From Candidatus Kapaibacterium sp. (lineage in GTDB: Bacteria > Bacteroidota > Ignavibacteria > Kapaibacteriales > UBA7675), in the NCBI GenBank assembly GCA_028284775.1, contig JANQRB010000157.1, forward strand, positions 1 through 64,000: a stretch of 64,000 nucleotides of DNA. The letters are read 5' to 3'. The translations under genes and the position numbers were made by a program. Under the pieces are notes generated by a model, which ran no database searches, was not told where the DNA came from, and saw only the letters and a list, made by a program, of their open reading frames with translations. Of this stretch, positions 9,505 through 18,799 are shown in pieces. Each line of letters opens with the position of its first letter. The stretch's first letter is position 1.

Positions 9505-10721
9505 ACGCGAGCCAGCTGTCCTGCCTCCGCTTCACTCGCCCGGCTCGATGAGAAAGCTCTGCCTTGATGATGTTTCCTTCTTGTTGTGACGCCGGGGCAC
9601 GGGTTCATCTGCAACGATGGTTCTGACAATGGGCAGAGTAAGCGCCGATCGAGTGCGCTGCATCTTCTGCACTTCCTCTTCCGGAGTACTGTTGGCCGAC
9701 GACGCCCAATTTGTCACCGACAATGAAAGCCTGCTTGATTCCTTTGCTCAGCCTCTTGAATGCCTCAACACTCAATTTGAAACCTGGAATACTCTCTTGA
9801 CAACAGTTAGCCGGCATTGTCCGTCTGAACCGGGCTCTGAGTACAGGCTTCTGCTGTTTTGGAGAATGGTAAAATGATTTTGGCGCATCAACCCTCTGCC
9901 TATGGTAGGCCGTAAGCTTTTCGCTGCGGCTTTTTTGAAACTGAATCGGATTTAGGATGGGAAGCCAGTGAAGCCCTCTGTCCGGGATCTTCGGCAATCA
10001 GCCACAAAGATTGACTTACAGCGACTCCGAACGAAGATTGATAGTCTGGTCGTTTGCTGCTGCTGACAAATTCCGTCGTCAAAATTAGTGGCTCATCTGC
10101 CAACGCAGCGCTACTCCGGCGATCTGTAATGGCAGAGTTGCTGTGGCCGCCGCCAAGCTCGGACTTCGGTCTGGCTTCAATCTATATCCCTCAACTATGC
10201 AGGAGCGGATTGGATCGTCGCCAGGAACAAAAAGCGCCGGGCTGCGTATATCAGACGCTCCAATTTGCACTTAAGCCGGTTTTCAGTGAAATTTGAAAAC
10301 GCGTAGCAGTACTTTTTCAACAAAGTTTCTTTTATTCTTTTCCTTAAGGCAAGAGGGGTGAGCCGCGGACTGAGCGCCGAGCGTGGATGTTTTATGAAAT
10401 TTAGACGTTTCGAACTCCCCTAGCCGTTCTTTCGCAAAGATGGGGATTGAATACAACTCATTTGGAACAGCGCTAGAGCAAGAAATCCGGAAAGTCGGCG
10501 CTGACACATTTACGAACAGCTCCTTATTGTGCGATGAGTCGAGCTGAGCGATCGGCCGAATCTCAATTCCCGATAGTCCCCTGAGCAGGTAGAGATGCCT
10601 TTAATTTTAGGGCTAAACGGAAGACCTCCGTTATCCAATTTGATAAACTACTCTTAAACATTATTGACATTTTCGATTGGGCGGCCCGGCAAGCTCAGTC
10701 GAAGTCTACATAGGCTACACT
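9505..10721. other. Intergenic region, 1.2 kb, with one copy of a dispersed repeat
   Basis: No gene can be supported. Short frames on both strands (e.g. 9605-9997 minus) have no signal, motif or start context; a decayed gene is possible but not demonstrable. The right half holds repeat copy 10303-10467. Confidence 0.5.
10303..10467 (+). repeat. Dispersed intergenic repeat, copy 1
   Basis: About 165 bp that align with 15642-15805 over their whole length with few gaps. Shared landmarks in order are a T-rich start (CTTTTTCAA), GGGGTGAGSCGCGGACTGAGC, TTCGAACTYCCCTAGCCG, and TCTTTC followed by a purine-rich arm. Partial copies are at 23830-23885 and, inverted, at 57905-57965. Confidence 0.7.
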
Positions 10722-11855
10722 ATGAAATTGTTACTCTTTTTTAGCATTTCGCTATTGTGTGTTCATACTTTACAATGTCAGACACTACAGGAAGACCCCC
10801 TAGAGAAGATTTATCAAGCTGATATCAAATCGACTGCAACAACTATCCTTGAGAGATACAAAGATGCTGCAAAATACAGGAATGAAGATTTTCCCATGAA
10901 CTCTGCAGGCTTTCAACTCTTTCAAAAAGACATTGTTTCAAATCTTGTCAGCGTACTGGCATTGGAAAATTGGGTGGTGGAGTCGGCTGATGCACAAGAA
11001 TCTCCTTTAAGCGGAACATTTTCGAATCGACTTCTGAAAACAATCAACCACTATAATGTCATAATGGAAGTTCGCTTAGTGGAGATTGACGAAATAGGAA
11101 TTGCTGTTCCGATGGTAATCTGTCTGCCGTCGGGTAATGAAAAATACCCCGGAATTTGTTGCTTCTCCGGTCATAGTCAGAATGGATTGCGAGACTTAGT
11201 GGTCGATACAAATAGTTACCAAAAGGGCATCGCTGTTCGACTCGCACGCCGAGGCTTTATCACGATAGCAGTTGAAAAGATTGACGCAGGCTATCTGAGT
11301 ACGAAATTCCCCTCCGGCAATGATGAATTTGCCGTTGCGAAAAGTTATCTGGGGCAAGGGCAAACAGTCCGAAGCCATCAGCTGAAAGCCTGCATTGTTG
11401 CAGCTGAGATATTGGCGGCGCATCCTCGGCTTCGGGGTAAACAATTGGGAGCTACCGGTGTTTCGCTGGGCGGCTGGCTTAGCGTACAGACCGCATTGTT
11501 AAACGATCGAATAAGAGTGGTCGCAGACTTTGGCAGAAAAACGGTATCAATGCCGGAAATCGAAGGGAAGGCGCGGCTGGCCAACAACGACATCTGTCAT
11601 GTGCTCCCTGGAATGTTGTCTATCAGCCAACGAAACCTGATAACGCTGGCGTTTGCGCCCCGCCGCCTGTTTGCCGGACATGGCAGGAAAGATGTGGGTT
11701 CTCATCAACAAAGCTTTACTTACTTTCAGGATTTGTTTGAAAAGCAATATGAAGCCTTGGGAAAGAAGCGTAACTACAGCTACCACATTCACGATGGAGG
11801 CGATACGATGCCGGCGGATGCAGTACTAAACTTTTTCGAAGACTATTTTGAGTAG
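10722..11855 (+). CDS. Secreted alpha/beta-hydrolase-like protein (AXE1/Abhydrolase_7-like), catalytic His apparently replaced
   Basis: The ATG at 10722 is chosen because it begins a signal peptide (MKLLLFFSISLLCVHTLQC); the frame opens 45 bp earlier. The 377-residue protein resembles acetyl-xylan-esterase/dienelactone-hydrolase relatives: KYPGICCFSGHSQNG, ARRGFITIAVEKID, and the nucleophile elbow TGVSLGGW with Ser248. FAGHGRKDVG is the usual acid-bearing strand. Where family members have GGH near the C-terminus, this protein has HIHDGGDTMPAD, so the catalytic His seems to be Asp361, unless one of the two preceding histidines serves. The gene is visibly AT-richer than its neighbours and sits between long non-coding stretches, so recent transfer is plausible. 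Confidence 0.7.
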   Translation: MKLLLFFSISLLCVHTLQCQTLQEDPLEKIYQADIKSTATTILERYKDAAKYRNEDFPMNSAGFQLFQKDIVSNLVSVLALENWVVESADAQESPLSGTFSNRLLKTINHYNVIMEVRLVEIDEIGIAVPMVICLPSGNEKYPGICCFSGHSQNGLRDLVVDTNSYQKGIAVRLARRGFITIAVEKIDAGYLSTKFPSGNDEFAVAKSYLGQGQTVRSHQLKACIVAAEILAAHPRLRGKQLGATGVSLGGWLSVQTALLNDRIRVVADFGRKTVSMPEIEGKARLANNDICHVLPGMLSISQRNLITLAFAPRRLFAGHGRKDVGSHQQSFTYFQDLFEKQYEALGKKRNYSYHIHDGGDTMPADAVLNFFEDYFE

Positions 11856-12255
11856 GCGATTACAGGCATCATCTGCAATGTGCTCGAGCAATACGGTACT
11901 CGCTTGATCTAATCCCTTGATGAGATTCAAGCTCCACTCCTACCCCCTGCTCGCCGATGAGGCTAAGATATATTGCTTACAGAGAATTCCCGGCGTGCGA
12001 ACTCAGCATTGGATGGGTCACGGTCTGAAGTCGGCCGCCCATTTCCGATTAATCCCTCCTGGCCGGCTACCGTTAGCGAATATGATGCACGGGCAACGGT
12101 CAACCGAAAAAATACGCAGTGTATACGTGTTGACTCAGGCTGAAGAATATATTACATTGTGAACTAACAGCCCAAAAATTTATAACAGGTCTGCCGAACT
12201 TTGGTCTGACTTGCTTATTCTCCACCCCTCGCAGGCTGAATCAGTGAATAAGTCT
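11856..12255. other. Intergenic region, 400 bp
   Basis: No gene supported. It contains the candidate promoter at 12130-12158 for the two lipoprotein genes downstream. Confidence 0.5.
12130..12158 (+). promoter_or_regulatory. Candidate promoter of the lipoprotein pair
   Basis: TTGACT, a 17-bp spacer and TACATT resemble a sigma-70 promoter. TACATTG also partly fits the Bacteroidota -7 box. It lies about 100 bp before the start at 12256. This is recognised by pattern only. Confidence 0.4.
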
Positions 12256-12759
12256 ATGAAACGAATATTTTTACATGCGCTGCTTACGGCATGTTGCTGC
12301 CTTGCCGCTACAGCTTGCGACGACGACACGGGCCCGCCACCGGATGCAATAACGTCCCAATTGCTCATAGTTCCGCTTGGCTATGCACCTCAGGACGGTT
12401 GCGGTCCCGGACCGGTAACGCAGTACGCACCGGTCAAAACGAGGATCAGAGTACAGGAAGAAGACGGGACAGGCTACGGCAATGGCCACAATTGGGGTGA
12501 CGATACGCCGGTCGCAAATACGCGCAACCCAATAATTGTACCTGAGGACCGGCGCTATCGTGTGGTTGTAACTCTCTATGGCGGTTGTGATTGGTGCTGT
12601 AATCTGGTTTCTTGCCAGACACGCGGCAATCCGGTTTATTTCGGCGCCGGAGCTTTTGAGGCCGGCGACATTACACCGGTCGTTAGCGTGAGATTCGATC
12701 ATTGTAGATGCAGGTGCGATATCGTTAAGACTGCAAGGGAGGAGAACAGTCATGATTAA
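12256..12759 (+). CDS. Cys-rich lipoprotein of unknown function
   Basis: The start at 12256 gives a lipoprotein signal peptide (MKRIFLHALLTACCCLAATAC, Cys acylation site) and a 167-residue product; the frame opens upstream without a signal. The mature part has many cysteines (GCGPGP, GCDWCCNLVSC, HCRCRC), suggesting several disulfides and an extracytoplasmic location, probably a small beta domain. I do not recognise the family. Its last 8 bp overlap the next lipoprotein gene, which has its ribosome binding site (GGGAGGAG) inside this gene, so the two are one operon and probably act together. Confidence 0.65.
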   Translation: MKRIFLHALLTACCCLAATACDDDTGPPPDAITSQLLIVPLGYAPQDGCGPGPVTQYAPVKTRIRVQEEDGTGYGNGHNWGDDTPVANTRNPIIVPEDRRYRVVVTLYGGCDWCCNLVSCQTRGNPVYFGAGAFEAGDITPVVSVRFDHCRCRCDIVKTAREENSHD

Positions 12760-13552
12760 CAGAAGCAACTCAATTACCTTATCGCTAATACTGTCAATTA
12801 TTGCCCTCCTCTCCTGTTCGGATACTGAAAAGAATCCAGCCGCTGTAAGGGATGTCAAGCTTGGCAGCCTGGATTTCGTTGATTTGCTTCTGGGGACGCC
12901 GCCGGAATCCTATGGCCACGTATCAGTGACAGCGCACGGCAGTGCCTCTAAAAATGTGGTAAGCGTATATTCCGTCGATGGCGCAATCTCAACGCTGCCG
13001 AAGTACAAGAACCAGGTCTATGGCGGTATCATGACCGCTGCTGATGTTAATGTAGACGCCAATCCTGACGACTATTTCGACTATTATGCTCAGTTCGGCC
13101 CGGATGCCCCTTCGCATCCGACCTTCGGCGGCAACGGTGTCTTTGGTATTGCGGGTAATACCGCCAACGCTGTGCCGGCATGGACAACCACAATGTACGT
13201 ACCACACGCCATCTTCCTCTTGACACCTGAGCTATCGACGACAAACGCCACCATCAGCAAGTCGACGGGGCTTACGCTTAGCTGGAATGCGGATCCGAAC
13301 AATACGCTTGGAGTTGGTATAGAGATTATACAGACCACCGACATGCCGCTGCCATACCATGTCTGGAATACAATCGAGACTGACGATGGTGAATACACGA
13401 TAACACCCTCGGATCTTGCTGCGTTTGAGCCCGGTGAAACCTGCTATATCGGTATCGGTCGCATGAATTTCAAATTCGTTGAAGCCGACAACAAGGATTA
13501 TACCGTATATGCTTTAAGCTATACTATGAACGCTGCGACCTTTGTTCCCTAG
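12752..13552 (+). CDS. Lipoprotein of unknown function
   Basis: The 266-residue protein starts with a lipoprotein signal (lipobox LLSC about residue 22) and overlaps the preceding gene by 8 bp with a strong GGGAGGAG ribosome binding site. The mature part is probably all-beta and rich in Asp, Asn, Tyr and Thr, with a stretch DVNVDANPDDYFDYY that could bind calcium. The C-terminal half (LTLSWNADPNN, ETCYIGIGRMNF) resembles a fibronectin-III/jelly-roll type sandwich. I do not recognise the family. Confidence 0.65.
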   Translation: MINRSNSITLSLILSIIALLSCSDTEKNPAAVRDVKLGSLDFVDLLLGTPPESYGHVSVTAHGSASKNVVSVYSVDGAISTLPKYKNQVYGGIMTAADVNVDANPDDYFDYYAQFGPDAPSHPTFGGNGVFGIAGNTANAVPAWTTTMYVPHAIFLLTPELSTTNATISKSTGLTLSWNADPNNTLGVGIEIIQTTDMPLPYHVWNTIETDDGEYTITPSDLAAFEPGETCYIGIGRMNFKFVEADNKDYTVYALSYTMNAATFVP

Positions 13553-13711
13553 GGATGTAAATTGAATTTCGTGTTTGTGGTCAACGGCTCTGCCGTAACT
13601 AAGCTCCGCCATTCCAAACTGTGTTAATACGATAAGGAGCGGGAATCAAGTTAACAGCCAGCAGTTAGGAAATGATGATTAGCCGCTCACGAAGATACAT
13701 ATTAAAAGTTA

Positions 13712-14731
13712 CTATTCGCTCGGCATGGCCGCGACAATTTTTGCAAGTGGCATTTCATAAACTTCCGTGCCCTCGTCCGGCGGATAGAGCTGCAACTTAT
13801 CATCGTGCAAGGCCATCCGGTCAAATCTTTCATTTACCGCATCGAGGCGAAGTAGCCCGGCAAATCCACTGTTGTCATCTATGACAAAGACATTATCGGC
13901 AAGGTCGGGCCCGCTGCGACGGTGAATAAACACCAGCTGCCCATACTTGAATGCAGAACGAATCGAGGGCCAGCGCAATTTCTCGCCGCCGAAATTCAGG
14001 CGTTGATCGCTAATGAATATCCAGCACCACTTCCCCGCTCTTCTGCTGATGACGCCGTGCCTGGTGGCATAGAGTGCTCCCTCCGCAGTCGAATCGAGTA
14101 AACGATAACTCGCTCCTGCATTCCCCTGCCGACTTATGCCTGTCGCCATCCGGTGGTTGTGACTGCGATACAGCAGTATGCCTGTCTGCAGATTATTGTT
14201 AAGCGCAAAATCGTCAAACAGCAGCCCGGGCGCCAGCTTTGCCATTTGTAAACTGTCGAGAGTCACGGCGTAGGAGGCAGGTATGCGTATTTCGCCAATC
14301 TGCCAGTGCGGCTCAAAGGACATGGTCATCTGCCAAAGCGGATGCTGCGAAAACAGTTGACGCGATTCAAAAGCATCCAGCAGCCAATGCAGCGAACCAT
14401 CCGCATGATGACGTATCCTGAATTCCGAGCGAAGAGCGTCGAGGAAGAGAAAATTTTGAGCTTGGAGCCATTGTTTACCAAGCGGCAGCAAGTCCAGAAA
14501 TTGACCGTAGGATGAATAGTACCCGGTGCTTAGCGAGTCGCCGCTTTTGCCGTCGATCAGTGTATAGCGCGCTCCGCCAAAGCCGCTGCCTGACTCCATG
14601 TCGACTTGCAGTACATCGACGATCGAATCGAGGTTTAAATCCTGATGAATAACTCTTTGCTTTTGTCCGGCCGCCAGCGAGAAAAGCCAAACCGGGAAGG
14701 ATAATACGACGAGTTTCCAACGCATTGTCAT
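13712..14731 (-). CDS. Secreted protein of unknown function, second gene of an NlpC/P60-like operon
   Basis: The 339-residue protein has a signal peptide (MTMRWKLVVLSFPVWLFSLAAG) and starts 4 bp after the stop of the upstream NlpC/P60-like gene, so the two are co-transcribed. Near the N-terminus DLNLDSIVDVLQVD resembles a dockerin/EF-hand-like calcium loop of the kind seen before FG-GAP or VCBS repeats. The remainder is predicted all-beta, perhaps a propeller (YATRHGVISRRAGKWCW, LVFIHRRSGPDLADNVFVIDD is split by loops), but no family was recognised. The pairing suggests a role near the cell wall (inference). Confidence 0.6.
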   Translation of the reverse strand: MTMRWKLVVLSFPVWLFSLAAGQKQRVIHQDLNLDSIVDVLQVDMESGSGFGGARYTLIDGKSGDSLSTGYYSSYGQFLDLLPLGKQWLQAQNFLFLDALRSEFRIRHHADGSLHWLLDAFESRQLFSQHPLWQMTMSFEPHWQIGEIRIPASYAVTLDSLQMAKLAPGLLFDDFALNNNLQTGILLYRSHNHRMATGISRQGNAGASYRLLDSTAEGALYATRHGVISRRAGKWCWIFISDQRLNFGGEKLRWPSIRSAFKYGQLVFIHRRSGPDLADNVFVIDDNSGFAGLLRLDAVNERFDRMALHDDKLQLYPPDEGTEVYEMPLAKIVAAMPSE

Positions 14732-14735
14732 TGTA

Positions 14736-15464
14736 TCAGTTGCTTAGCCAGTCATTGATGAAGGAGGCATCATCGCTCAAGCGCCCCAGCACCCGGTATC
14801 GCGACCGACGCAACACACTCGACTGCATCGCTTCTTCGCGGATTACGGCAAAAGGCAAGGCGCCGCTCGAATGGATAAAGGACACCCGACCATCTTCCAC
14901 ATGCAGGAATCCGGTATGTCGATCGAGCCCGACAATATACATCCCCCGACGCTCATAGCCACGCAGCGTGTTGACAAAATGCTCGATGCTCACGTCGCTG
15001 AAGCGCTCGATATTCCTTTCCTCTACCAGGGCTCTGATCATTTGTTCCGATGCGACCCGCGCCAGACCAACACGTTTCAATTGAACGCCCGCATCGCGCA
15101 GAACGGTGGTGACAAAGTATCCGCAGGCTATGCTGCCCTGGCCGGGAATCTGACTGGTACCGTGGAAACTCCAGCGCGTCCCATACCAATATGGGAAGAT
15201 GGCGCCGTCAATCGACCTGATAAACAGATGTCGCGCCTGCTCGTGAAGAGCCTTTCGCTCCTGCGGCGATTTCGCCCGCTTGTAACGTGAGCCGAGCGAG
15301 ACTCGCTGCTCCTGCAATTCATGCTTCAGGCTGTCGTATGCATCCGCTGTATAGAAGATGCTGTGATAGCCCGGCAGAAAGGGACGCCAGGAAGGCTTGA
15401 CGACAAACAGAAGCAGTCCGAAGGCAAGAACAGCGAACAGCAGACGCAGCATTATTTTGCGCAT
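14736..15464 (-). CDS. Membrane-anchored or secreted NlpC/P60-like papain-fold peptidase
   Basis: The 242-residue protein starts with a hydrophobic segment (residues 5-23, signal peptide or anchor) preceded by a strong AAGAGGAG ribosome binding site. The region 105-200 has the order and spacing of the NlpC/P60 papain-like fold: SIACGYFVTTVLRDAG supplies Cys114, and RHTGFLHVEDGRVSFIHSS supplies His183 in an HxG context and a third polar residue, His198. NlpC/P60 enzymes cut peptide bonds in peptidoglycan stems or other amides; the exact substrate is not evident. It is the first gene of a two-gene operon. Confidence 0.65.
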   Translation of the reverse strand: MRKIMLRLLFAVLAFGLLLFVVKPSWRPFLPGYHSIFYTADAYDSLKHELQEQRVSLGSRYKRAKSPQERKALHEQARHLFIRSIDGAIFPYWYGTRWSFHGTSQIPGQGSIACGYFVTTVLRDAGVQLKRVGLARVASEQMIRALVEERNIERFSDVSIEHFVNTLRGYERRGMYIVGLDRHTGFLHVEDGRVSFIHSSGALPFAVIREEAMQSSVLRRSRYRVLGRLSDDASFINDWLSN

Positions 15465-15641
15465 TTAACTCTCCTCTTGTGTTGCTGATTCGCGCTCCTT
15501 TACGCTGTACTGTGTCGAAAAGTTCGGCTAAATTTCCCTTGCAACTTTATGAGCTGCTCCTCGACAGTTCCCAAGCAGGAGCTACAAACCAACGTCCCAC
15601 GGGATGTTGATGCTCATGGGGCGTTCTTTCTGTGCGAACAG

Positions 15642-15805
15642 GTAGTGCTTTTTCAATGAAGATTTTTGTGCATCTTCTTCCTTTAAAGCTAAGGGGGTGA
15701 GGCGCGGACTGAGCACTGAGCGAAGAGAGCTAATGATTTCTAGGCCCTTCGAACTTCCCTAGCCGCTCTTTCACAAATAGGGTGGCTAAAAGACTTATTT
15801 GAAAA
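15642..15805 (+). repeat. Dispersed intergenic repeat, copy 2
   Basis: Aligns along its whole length with copy 1 at 10303-10467 (roughly three quarters of positions match by eye). The block GGGTGAGGCGCGGACTGAGC and the block TTCGAACTTCCCTAGCCG are the best conserved. The sequence between them varies in content but hardly in length. Confidence 0.7.
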
Positions 15806-16160
15806 TCGGTGGTTTAAGGGGAAGAGCATAAACGAAAAATTTAGTTGGAAAAGTACCAGCAGTTTGCGAGCAGGGCGGCGTTCGTAATCGTAGGGCTTGG
15901 CAGGCTGGGTTTTGTACTCGTTCAAATGGATCATCTTGTGATCCGGTTTTAATACCGGCAGTTAAAAAGCATTGCTGTCAAAACCGATAACTGTTAAGTC
16001 GGTGCGCTTGTACCGAAATCAAGTTGATACTCGTATGTTAACGATTCCGCAATCTCCATGATCAGTCCGGGTGTCTACCCTGTCGCTGCTCGTCTGGGAT
16101 TGCCTGTTCCCCGCTCACAATGGGTGTAAACGCGAACTATTTAAGCCACACAAACAAAGA

Positions 16161-16206
16161 GGCGGACAAACAAAAGATTCTTTAACAAAACTTTCGTTTG
16201 TCCGCC
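16161..16206 (-). terminator. Long hairpin, probable terminator of the 16405-17538 gene
   Basis: A 16-bp inverted repeat (GGCGGACAAACAAAAG with CTTTCGTTTGTCCGCC, one mismatch) encloses a 14-nt loop. On the minus strand it is followed by a T-rich run (TCTTTGTTTG). It lies about 200 bp after the minus-strand stop codon, which is far but has no competing gene between. Confidence 0.6.
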
Positions 16207-16404
16207 AATCCGACCGTTTACGAACGCTCCGGTAGACCGGTCTTTTAATCGTCAACAAACTGTGTTGGAATGCCGTCTATCAAAGGGCTTAGAAACCGTA
16301 GCCGATAGTGAAAGCTGAACCAGGATGTCTACCGACGACAAGCACTAACAGTTCTGATTGATCGATTGTTTGATACGGTCCGGCAAGCAAGGCTTCACCA
16401 TCTG

Positions 16405-17538
16405 TTAATTGTTAATAGTCCATGTGCCAAGATCGGTACATCCATTCGGGTTTAAAGTAACCGTTGACATGTCGATATTTCTCTTGTGCTGCGGGTTGTT
16501 GCAACAAGGATCAGACGCAGGAACGCCCGGTCCGCAGCACAGGCTCCAACAGGCACCTAATTCGAAGACGGCATCCGGGCAAACCAGCAATTGCACTTCT
16601 CCGTTTTCGTCCGGAGAATAGAGTCCGTCAAAACCCTGGTACGTTACGCCTGTTGCTCCAATACCACAGCCCGGATCGCCATTGGTCCATTCGATCTTGA
16701 CTTTAACACAGATCAGTTGATCGGAGCATGGATCGTCAGCATTCCAGGAGCTGTTAACAGATGTAATCACACCTTGCAATTGACTGCCTACCAGATCAAG
16801 GTTTGACGACAGCGACCAGAATCCGACTTCGGGATCAAGCTCATAGAGGTTGACTTCACTGGGTGTCTCGGCAATCGCCGGGAATACTACGTCAACCTTG
16901 ACATCAGCCGCAAGTTGCAGTTCCTCGTCATCCGGCGTAAAAGCCAGTACTTCCAGCACACCGAAGGTACTTAATGGAATCAAATCATCACTGGCCCCTT
17001 TCTGTTCGATAAATGGAGCCGGCGCGCTTATTAAATCCAGGTTGTTCTCCGGATCAAAGTAGGTCGCGGTAATCGAGACTTCCCCGTCATATGCAGCTCC
17101 ATTCAATTCGAAGGCATCGGCGGGAAAGTCCAGTTCGAGACCGGATTCGAGCTCGATAGTTCGACCGTCGGCGGACTCAAACACGACAGCCTCTTCGCGG
17201 CCTTTCATAAAAATTTTCAGTTTGGAATCATCGCGAAAAATCTTCGATACAGTAACGTATCCATCGATTTTGAATATCAGAAGGTCACCATCGGAGATGT
17301 CCCCGCTATCAAATGAAAACTCACCTTCTCTATTGGTGGTTGCCAAAACGGCACCGTCACTTATGACTTCTACATCATCGATCCCGGTGTGCGTCTGATC
17401 GACGACAATTCCCGTAATCAAATCGGTACCGCTTGTTCTTAAGGGGTTATTGGGACCGTCGGTCGGTGGATCGCAGGAAGAAACACAAACAACAATTGCG
17501 AGAACAGCAAGATAAAGATTCAATCTGACACAGGTCAT
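16405..17538 (-). CDS. Lipoprotein with carboxypeptidase-regulatory-like domain
   Basis: The 377-residue protein has a lipoprotein signal (lipobox VSSC, Cys22). Residues about 40-110 form a carboxypeptidase-regulatory-like beta sandwich (ITGIVVDQTHTGIDDVEV, TTNREGEFSF, IFKIDGYVTVSKIF). The following region (LDFPADAFELNG, VSITATYFDP, LSTFGVLEVLAFT, WSLSSN) resembles the extracellular part of FAM171/ZU5-like proteins found in many Bacteroidota lipoproteins. The C-terminal 90 residues are rich in cysteine (CWSLCCGPG, DPCCNNP), suggesting a disulfide-stabilised module. Likely a cell-surface binding or structural lipoprotein; the ligand is unknown. Confidence 0.7.
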   Translation of the reverse strand: MTCVRLNLYLAVLAIVVCVSSCDPPTDGPNNPLRTSGTDLITGIVVDQTHTGIDDVEVISDGAVLATTNREGEFSFDSGDISDGDLLIFKIDGYVTVSKIFRDDSKLKIFMKGREEAVVFESADGRTIELESGLELDFPADAFELNGAAYDGEVSITATYFDPENNLDLISAPAPFIEQKGASDDLIPLSTFGVLEVLAFTPDDEELQLAADVKVDVVFPAIAETPSEVNLYELDPEVGFWSLSSNLDLVGSQLQGVITSVNSSWNADDPCSDQLICVKVKIEWTNGDPGCGIGATGVTYQGFDGLYSPDENGEVQLLVCPDAVFELGACWSLCCGPGVPASDPCCNNPQHKRNIDMSTVTLNPNGCTDLGTWTINN

Positions 17539-18799
17539 TTCTGCACCCTAAATTTAAGAGTGGTTGCAATACAAATGTTTACCCAAGGGTTGTACTCAAC
17601 CCGGGAGCTATTGCACGGAATTTAAACAGAAGCCGGCCGCACAAATCATGCGGATAGATGTGCAGATAAAAAGCAGAACCTTGTGCACACGACTAACATC
17701 AGGACACTGACGTGACAGTCAGGCATGCAAGCCGTCAAAGCAAGCCAGAAAACAAAAAATCCTTGCAAATGTCGAAGCTGTAGTTCAGTCTTAGATCAGA
17801 CAAGCTTACATTACTCGGAGTTCATAGATTTGGTTTTTGATGGCACATAACATACAATCAACCGGAAGCGCACAAATCATGACGTTAAGCATAGAGGCGA
17901 TTTGAGATCGTTTCACAGGCAGAGTCCGCTGCCAGACACACTTTGGGCTGTATCAAATGTACTACCTTGCACGCAGGGTACAATTGGTGATGTACATGTT
18001 GCGCCGGAGCAATCAGACTCTACCGGGGTATTGTTTCCCTTCCGGATCGATCGCAATCAAAAAGAACTTTTGCTAAAGCCGGGCGCATGATACACAAACA
18101 TTTTCATTAATCAAAGGCGCGTAAAGCACTAACATTTATAAAAATGCATTCAATCTTTTGGAATAACATATATCTGTGATAGTCGATATTTTGAATTGAT
18201 CGAGATCGTGGATTTCGGGATACAAAATGCCTTCGATCCTTGGCCTTTGTCGAGTTTTGAAATTCTTACTCAAGTATTCTTGAATTTGCTGCGTTTTCAA
18301 GAACAGAGCAAGTACTGGTGCAGGCACATCAATCATTGCCATGTAAATCCCTGCTCTGAAAATACCCAAGCACGTCGATTCCCACGCGAGTGGACCCTGG
18401 GTCTAAGCGGAGGCGGACAGGGCGAGTTATCTAAAGGCGCAGGTATCATGCTACGCAAACGCTACGTACTCTTCCTATTCGCCAGATGTGGCTCAGTGCA
18501 TCTGCCGGCCTTTCAGTCGGTACGGTCGCACTCTTTTCGTTGGATCGAACAACGCGGGTGGTACTCTGGCTAGACGAATTTCGGCTTTTCGACGACCAGT
18601 GACCTGCGGATTATAGAGCTACCGGGCGTATTTAAACTTTTTGTTTTATCAAGGCTGGAAGTTGTCTTTTGTTGACTCTTTGTGAGAAATAACTTATCAT
18701 GCTCCACAGCCCATTCAATGCTTGCATTTCACACTGCTCTACAATACTCGTTAAGCACTGCCGTAAATTTGTCCCCCTACATTTTTATCGAGCTGTAAC
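17539..18799. other. Intergenic region, 1.26 kb
   Basis: No gene supported. The longest frame (18196-18573 plus) has no recognisable motif and an unnatural composition. A possible promoter element for the small secreted protein lies at 18764-18771. I see nothing else. Confidence 0.5.
18764..18771 (+). promoter_or_regulatory. Possible -7 box of the small Cys-rich protein gene
   Basis: TAAATTTG is an exact match to the Bacteroidota -7 consensus TAnnTTTG and lies 28 bp before the start codon at 18800. No clear -33 TTG is seen. Confidence 0.3.

Larger units (their letters stand above)
15465..16404. other. Intergenic region, 940 bp, with a dispersed repeat and a long hairpin
   Basis: No gene supported. 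It holds dispersed repeat copy 2 (15642-15805) and a long hairpin (16161-16206) that probably ends the minus-strand gene to the right. Confidence 0.55.

Noticed and set aside
9605..9997. A 130-codon minus-strand frame in the 9.5-10.7 kb gap
   Set aside because: No start context, no motif, overlapped by other short frames; could be a decayed gene but nothing supports it.
15740..15934. A 64-codon frame over dispersed repeat copy 2
   Set aside because: The frame is created by the repeat itself (a similar peptide appears over copy 1), so it is not a gene.
18196..18573. A 125-codon plus-strand frame in a long gap
   Set aside because: Composition and lack of motif, signal or ribosome binding site argue against a gene.
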